Assembly (NCBI GenBank): GCA_035578155.1
Contig: JAPWDM010000005.1
Location: forward strand, 55,166,954-55,230,953
Length of the DNA stretch: 64,000 nucleotides
Direction: 5' to 3'
DNA from: Brachynemurus nebulosus
Lineage: Eukaryota; Arthropoda; Insecta; Neuroptera; Myrmeleontidae
Both the position numbers and the translations under genes were made by a program. The first letter of the stretch is position 1; each line of letters opens with the position of its first letter. Of this stretch, positions 58,724 through 64,000 are shown piece after piece. The notes beneath the pieces are model-generated. The model was not told the DNA's origin, made no database searches, and saw only the letters and a list, made by a program, of their open reading frames with translations.

Positions 58724-59236
58724 GTAGAAAAATAGCCTGATTACGTCAGCTGACAATTTATACAAGTTTAAACCTGTATTCAGATAAAAATATACAATTA
58801 TATGATAAAATTCATTTTTTGCATATTAGACAGAAATCTCCGTTATTAATATCAGTATACCTTCTAAGGACGTCAGCTGACAATTTATACGAGTTTAAAC
58901 CTCTTTTCAGATAAAGATATGATAAAATTATCAATCGAGGTACAGAGTTCGCGGTGGTTCAGACTAGCAACGCCATCTTTTAACTATCAAAAAGAATTTT
59001 CAGTGCCATCTGTTGACAATTTTTCAAACTTACACACAGGGATCGCTTTTATCCAGACTACGAGCGCCACCTAGTAGTGAATTTGCAGGGCTCGAAGGTG
59101 GCTGCGCCATCTATTAGGTAAATTTTCAAACTTACGCACAGGGATCGCTATTAGCCAGACTATGAGAGCCATCTTGTAGTGCATTTAGAGGGCTCGAAGA
59201 TGGCTGCGCCATCAATTAGGAAAATTTTGAGTTCTT

Positions 59237-59345
59237 AGGTTCGGTTAGGTTTGGTAAGGTTAGGTTAAGTTAGGTTATGTTAGGTTAGGTTAGATCAAGT
59301 TCTGTTGGGTTCCGTTAGGTTGCGCAAAATTTCCTTAGGTTCGGT
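59237..59345. repeat. TTAGG-type array in the TIR of element B
   Basis: Runs of 'ttaggttaggttagg' mixed with 'ttccgttaggtt'. Counterpart of 52680-52765 and of the arrays in element A. Confidence 0.75.
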
Positions 59346-59519
59346 TGGGTTTGAGACCAAAACATTACTCCACCCACCGCCGAAGGTTCCTAGAACCGCC
59401 CCGATCGAGCAGCCTCCTCCCGAGGACGCTCAAAAAAGTCGGATGATGGGATGGTGGAGCCTCAACTCTCCAAAAGTAACTACTTATTTAAACTACATAG
59501 TACATTACAAAATATCTGA

Positions 59520-59588
59520 CTATGTGGCCCGCTTAAAAATAATTTCTTTTAAAATGCCCTGCCGTCCATAAAAGGTTGCCGACCCCTG
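59520..59588. mobile_element. Truncated hAT end
   Basis: 'gtggcccgc' and a terminal GGTTGCCGACCCCTG (59574-59588) form the right end of a CAGGGGT-type hAT element; the left end is missing. Related in type to the complete MITE at 16533-16789. Confidence 0.6.
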
Positions 59589-60122
59589 ATATACTAATGC
59601 AATTAGAAATTGATATTACCTCTTTTATAATACGCATAAAAACAGACGAACGATCCAAACAGCTGTAAAGCTATACATCCTCGTCCGTTGAAAGTGTATC
59701 GTTCGTCCGTTTCCTTGCGTAGAATTGAAACGTGCGCACAAATCCAATTTTTTGGGATTTTGTCGCACGAAGAAGTCCGTTTCATGAGATTTGTATTTTT
59801 ATTGAGATGAAACTTAAGGTAAATTACAATTATAATTGTGTACCTTTACATATTACGTGCCATAAATTGTTTTTTACGTATTTTTGTAGCATCTGTAGCT
59901 TGAAAAAAAAAATTTAAAAGAAAAATACTGATGAATATTTGGCTAGTGGACGGACAGCAGACATATCATTTCGCATGAATGCGTAATCGTCTGAATCGAA
60001 TTTCGCAGTTATCCGCAACCAATGGACGATCAGCCTAACATAGCGAATTTCCGATCACAAAAATTACTTTTTCTCAAAAATTAATTTTCTTAGGATGACT
60101 ATTTAAAACGTGATTTTTTCCG

Positions 60123-60125
<3 letters not shown>
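59589..60125. other. Unassigned sequence
   Basis: Small ORFs at 59603-59785 (minus) and 59732-59917 (plus) are unrecognised. 'aacatagcgaatttcc' near 60036 also occurs at 17207. Confidence 0.3.

Positions 60126-60210
<85 letters not shown>
60126..60210. repeat. (TA)n microsatellite
   Basis: TA tract of 85 bp. Confidence 0.95.
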
Positions 60211-60211
<1 letters not shown>

Positions 60212-60437
60212 TTGCCGTATAGCTGATGGGATTCGGGCCATCGACAAAACCTTTTTATTAGGTAATCACTTTTAATGTTTTTCAAAAGCCTAAATCAATA
60301 TCAACATTTCTAACTTCAAAAACGACGAACTTTCCGTATAAATTTTCATTTTCTGTTTCAACCCCTTAGAGAATAATTTTCCAGAAATCTGTGCTTAATT
60401 TCGTCCTTCTAAACATAACAGTTTAGGTTGTGCAGTG

Positions 60438-60465
60438 TCTGTCAGTCAGTCAGTCAGTCAGTGTT
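60438..60465. repeat. (CAGT)n microsatellite
   Basis: About five and a half CAGT units. Confidence 0.85.
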
Positions 60466-62150
60466 AGAGATTTATTAAGTAGATATAGATATTCATTTAT
60501 CAGTCCTAGTTACACAGTTTTCATATTATAAATTTTTTTATCGTCAATACTTTTTCAGAGCACTCATAAATAAAAAATTATACCTCAATTTTATAACACA
60601 AGAAGTATTTTAAATCAAAAAATATTTTACCAAAAACAAATTTTTTTTAGTTAAATTATAATGAACTCAGAATCAGTTAGCAAAATATTCAATTCTGAAA
60701 TCAACTGGCAATATGTAGTAGACTTTATCAATATATTCTTTTTTAAAATATATGCTAAACAAAACGTTCAATTAAACAAACTAATGGGATTATATCAATT
60801 ATTTTCTAAATTTAAACTGAATAATGTTTTTTTTCCTTAGATGCAGAATTGATTTTTGAAAATAATTATTACGTTTTTACATAAATATACATATATGTAA
60901 GTAAGTATTTAATATTAGATTAATAATTAATATTTTAGGCTGTGTCAACATTATAATCTTACTATTTTATTATTATTATTATTAGTAATTGAAAAGCGTC
61001 TTACAACTAGATTAAAATATATTTATGATTAATCATAGATATATTAAGATAAGAATTAGATATTAAATTAGAAAAAATTATTTTTTAATTTATAGAAGTT
61101 ATGTTGTTTGCTGTTATTAATTCTCGCTCATTAAAAATGTTTTTATGTATGTAGACAAAATATCGAACGGCTCTCTAATATTTTGTTAGTATTCCTTCCT
61201 GTTAATATTTTGTTAGTATTATTTTGTAATTGGTTGTCATTGTCAACATTAAATGTAAGACTAAGTATTGTAAGTTGTTTAATACTAACATTATGTACAG
61301 ATATCATATAATTTTTTATGTTATTTATTTTTTATCCAATCAATAATATTTTAAAAATAATTATTAAACAAAAATTTTTACTTTCTTTTTCGTTAATTAA
61401 ATCTGGATATTTATTATATACGGTAAAAATTTTTGCGTAATCGATTTTATTGATTTTGTTACTAAGATTTACCAAAGACGACAAACCATTGTAAATAATA
61501 TAACAAAAAATAATAATATAAAAACATAAATAAAATCAATTTATAAAGAATATACTTGCAAAGTAATATTACTGTGGATATTTAAATTATTCAGATAAAT
61601 GACGACAATAAAACAATAAATCTCTTACCGAATATTTAACCTATTACAATATCAGTTCATTCTGATTGCTACTAATCAAAGGGAAGAAAACCAAGCTCTC
61701 TACTACCAACTGAAAGCTGGAACCATTGAGATCAGAAGATATAATATTTCTTTATAAAAAAAAAATATTGAAAACATATGCATAGATAGATCCAAGAGTT
61801 TTCAGCCTATTAACTTTTAAAAGTTTGAAATTAACACTGATCAACAATTTTATTATAATTTAAAATCTGAGTAAGAGCATCAAGAAACTAAAATGCTTAA
61901 AACTGAGCTCATAATTATTATCCGATTCTCTACCTAAACCAAATTATTTTGACCATTTTATTACGTTAGATAGGAAGGGAGAAGTTCCGCTCGGGGTTTT
62001 ATGGAAATGATTTTATCGCAAACATAGATGAATCGGAGTCGAAGTTGACAGAATAAAATAAACAATGTGTAATAATTTATTTATTACTCATGTTTACCGA
62101 CGGCTTGTCCCGCGTAAGGTTCGAACTAATAACATCAGTTAAAACGTTAT
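60466..62150. other. AT-rich stretch, nothing firmly supported
   Basis: An ORF end at 61654-61757 (..REENQALYYQLKAGTIEIRRY..) after an acceptor-like 'attacaatatcag' could be an exon or TE debris; not strong enough to call. Confidence 0.3.
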
Positions 62151-62159
62151 TATTTTCTT

Positions 62160-62800
62160 CGCGTAAAAAGTAATCGACTATATAACATTCCTTTAACAAT
62201 ATGCAAAGCTCGCATAAAGTCAATGAATAAAATTTCCCATAGGATTTAGATATTTTCCTGGAATAAAAAGTAGCCCGTATCCTTTTTCGTTCCCTCTGTA
62301 AACAATATGCAAAGTTTGAAATGAATCATCCGTTCTTTTAACAGCCAATTGCCGTTATTTCATTGTTTCCTTTCAAATCCATTTTCCCTCGGGAATGAAA
62401 TATTTTCTCGGGGTAAAAAGTAACCTATTTTTATCCCCGTCCTTTCTACTAACAATATGTTAAGTTCGAACAAACTCAATAAATAGTCTTTTTTGTTTTA
62501 TTTAAAGTATATTTTTCCACAGGAATGAGATTTTGCACAAGACTGAAGTATTTTCCAGGGTTATAAGATAGCCTATCTCCTTTTTTTCGTCCCTTTTGTT
62601 AACAATATATAAAGTTTGAGATCAATTAGCCGTTTTTCCTCAGGAATGAAATATTTTTTTCCGAGATAAAAGCCTGTGGCCTCCATGCCGCAAGCTATGT
62701 CTGTGAAAAGATTCAAGTTGATTGGTTAACCCGTTGAGGCGTGAAAGAAAGTCAATCAAACAAACAGACTCACTTTCGTATTTATAATACTAGTTATGAT
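62160..62800 (+). repeat. LINE/SINE-like 3' region with about four repeated units
   Basis: The motifs 'gg(a/g)(a/g)taaaaagta(g/a)cc' and 'taacaatatgcaaagttt' alternate four times at roughly 90-150-bp spacing. It ends in 'gaggcgtgaaagaaagtcaa' and 'ctttcgtatttataatacta', an ending common to RTE-type LINEs and derived SINEs in insects. Confidence 0.6.
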
Positions 62801-63209
62801 AATTTGTTATAAAATTTACTAATTAACACCTGTATTTTGTATGTAAAAATGTAAACAAATAACATTTGTAAGTTCTCGTAATATATAGCCCCGAATGAAC
62901 TATGATACAGTCTGTCCCCAGTGAACATTTTTCTGTAAATTTTATGTCACAGCGACAGAACTGAAAGTCACATGTTACATAACATGTGAGTCACATGTGA
63001 CTCACATGTAACTTACAATTTCCCACTTATAAACGTAACAATGTGACGTAACAATGTTATGTTCTTGTTACGTTTTAGGAAAATATAACTTTGATGTTAC
63101 CTTATAGATAAAAATTTCGCTTTCTTTTGCAAAAAGCAAATTCAAAATTCCCTTTTTTTTGTTTCTTATTAACATTACCAACTTATTGACATATACATAC
63201 ACTTAAATT

Positions 63210-63312
63210 ATTATTATATTTTTTTTTTATTGACTGTTCCAGGATTTGATCCATTATCCAAGCTGAAGCATCTTTTAAATTACCGGCAGTCTTAACCACT
63301 AGACCAAACTCA
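63210..63312 (-). mobile_element. tRNA-derived SINE or tRNA retropseudogene
   Basis: The minus strand reads 'tggtctagtggttaagac' (A-box-like, D-arm) and 'ggatcaaatcctgg' (B-box-like, T-arm), then an A-rich tail (nine or more A). The acceptor stem is not intact and the anticodon arm is unclear, so it is not a functional tRNA gene. Confidence 0.6.
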
Positions 63313-63419
63313 CTTATTTATTCTGATCGTTATATATTAATATATATCACAACATAGTAAATAAAGCCTTACAAGAATTTTCATAAAAGTTTCATTTTTA
63401 AATTAATTTGTAACAAAAT

Positions 63420-63900
63420 TAACGTTGTTTTAACGACGTATTAATGTTGTTTTAATGAAATGTCGCAACCATGACTCTTTTGTTATGCTTTTGTGACGTA
63501 TCAATATTAATACAACATTTCACTTGTTACTTTTGTGAAATGTTTTGTTATCATATTAATTTTAAAAGTATCAATTCGTGAGGAACGTCACAAAAGAGTA
63601 CTGTTGTGACGTTTTGTTCAAAGTAACATTGTTAGGTCATCAGGACATAACAAAAGAGTCACAGTTGTGACATTTCATTAAAGTAACGTTGATACGTCAC
63701 AACAACATAACATAAGAGTCAGTTCTGTGAGGTTTTATTAAAGTAACATTGTTAGGTTGCGAAGACATAACATAAGAGTCACACTGTGACGTTTTATCAA
63801 AGCAACCTTGATACATCATCTAAACGTAACATAGCAGTCACGAATGTGACATTTTATTACAGTCACAATGGCATGTAACTGTTACGTAACATACAGGTAA
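63420..63900. repeat. 60-bp repeats in inverted arrangement
   Basis: About five direct units with a 60-bp period at 63590-63890 carry 'gagtcac..tgtgac', 'attaaagtaac.ttg' and 'acataacataa'. Two units in opposite orientation occupy about 63425-63540. GTCAC/GTGAC half-sites recur in every unit. Upstream, near 62965-63020, a run of ACATGT/GTCAC palindromes has a related flavour. The array may continue past the window end. Confidence 0.75.
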
Positions 63901-64000
63901 CAATTAGGTATATAACATAAAACTCTAATTTTATATAATTGTTATGTCACCCATAAGTCAAAAAAGTTACGTAACTTGTTATTTCCTTGTTACATCACAT

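Larger units (their letters stand above)
52551..59484. mobile_element. Giant TIR element B (6.9 kb), relative of A
   Basis: Starts AGTAGTT, ends AACTACT, with an exact 6-bp TSD TATTTA (52545-52550, 59485-59490). The inverted arms are about 1.2 kb (52551-55345, net of an insertion) and 1.34 kb (58147-59484). They share the 'cgacctcgggaggaggc' ends, TTAGG arrays and the 'agatggcg' block with element A, plus a complete small gene in each arm. The spacer (55346-58146) is AT-rich and collinear in part with A. AG/CT ends, long TIRs and a 6-bp TSD match the published description of Polintons/Mavericks; none of their hallmark genes is present, so this would be a deleted derivative or a distinct family. 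Confidence 0.8.
58147..59484 (-). repeat. Right inverted arm of element B
   Basis: Inverse of 52551-55345 without the 1.6-kb insertion. It contains an internal duplication of the 'ggctgcgccatctattagg' block (about 59010-59230) and a TTAGG/TTCCG array (59237-59345). Confidence 0.8.

Noticed and set aside
61654..61757. Possible exon ending ..AGTIEIRRYNISL
   Set aside because: Too short, with a weak acceptor and AT-rich surroundings; could be chance.
63210..63312. Functional tRNA gene
   Set aside because: Acceptor stem not paired and an A-rich tail follows; fits a SINE or retropseudogene.

Overview
The window is a repeat-dominated, AT-rich stretch of an arthropod (very probably insect) nuclear genome. 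Evidence: spliced-looking terminal exons, ten long (TA)n microsatellites, short TTAGG/CCTAA (insect telomere-type) arrays, and hAT, piggyBac, mariner, LINE and Ty3/gypsy copies with target-site duplications (TSDs). Order cannot be decided from the sequence. No complete host gene is visible; at most two terminal coding exons are host-derived (24053-24344 and 46165-46257, both +).

Layout. 1-2326: dispersed and palindromic repeats with a hAT-type MITE. 2327-10664: a giant terminal-inverted-repeat (TIR) element ('A') with a TATA-driven but broken gene (8797-9262) and a nested LINE fragment. 10665-27384: palindromes, MITEs (hAT, piggyBac, an internally deleted mariner), a 120-bp satellite, and a candidate terminal exon. 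27389-45268: a Ty3/gypsy-type LTR retrotransposon on the minus strand with 1,076-bp LTRs and ATGT TSD. Its gag is split by a minus-strand LINE (34387-41526, 14-bp TSD), and that LINE's (TAA)n tail is split in turn by a plus-strand 5'-truncated LINE (34432-36493). 45273-52100: a second candidate exon, a hAT-like element and a 2.6-kb near-perfect palindrome with 8-bp TSD. 52551-59484: a second giant TIR element ('B'), related to A, with AG...CT ends and 6-bp TSD TATTTA, holding a nested TIR element that itself holds a hAT MITE. 59485-64000: microsatellites, a LINE/SINE-like tail, a tRNA-derived SINE and an inverted 60-bp repeat array.

Most informative signals. (1) The LTR element has a textbook -1 frameshift site (T TTA AAC plus an 8-bp stem) at the gag/protease junction, a tRNA-Leu-like primer site echoed by tandem repeats, and a truncated signal-peptide-bearing ORF in the env position. 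(2) The plus-strand LINE has a 3' UTR made almost entirely of about ten consecutive hairpins. (3) Elements A and B share conserved non-coding blocks, including a pair of palindromes, and carry small virus-like genes in or next to their long inverted arms; their ends and TSD suggest degraded Polinton/Maverick-like or otherwise undescribed large DNA transposons.
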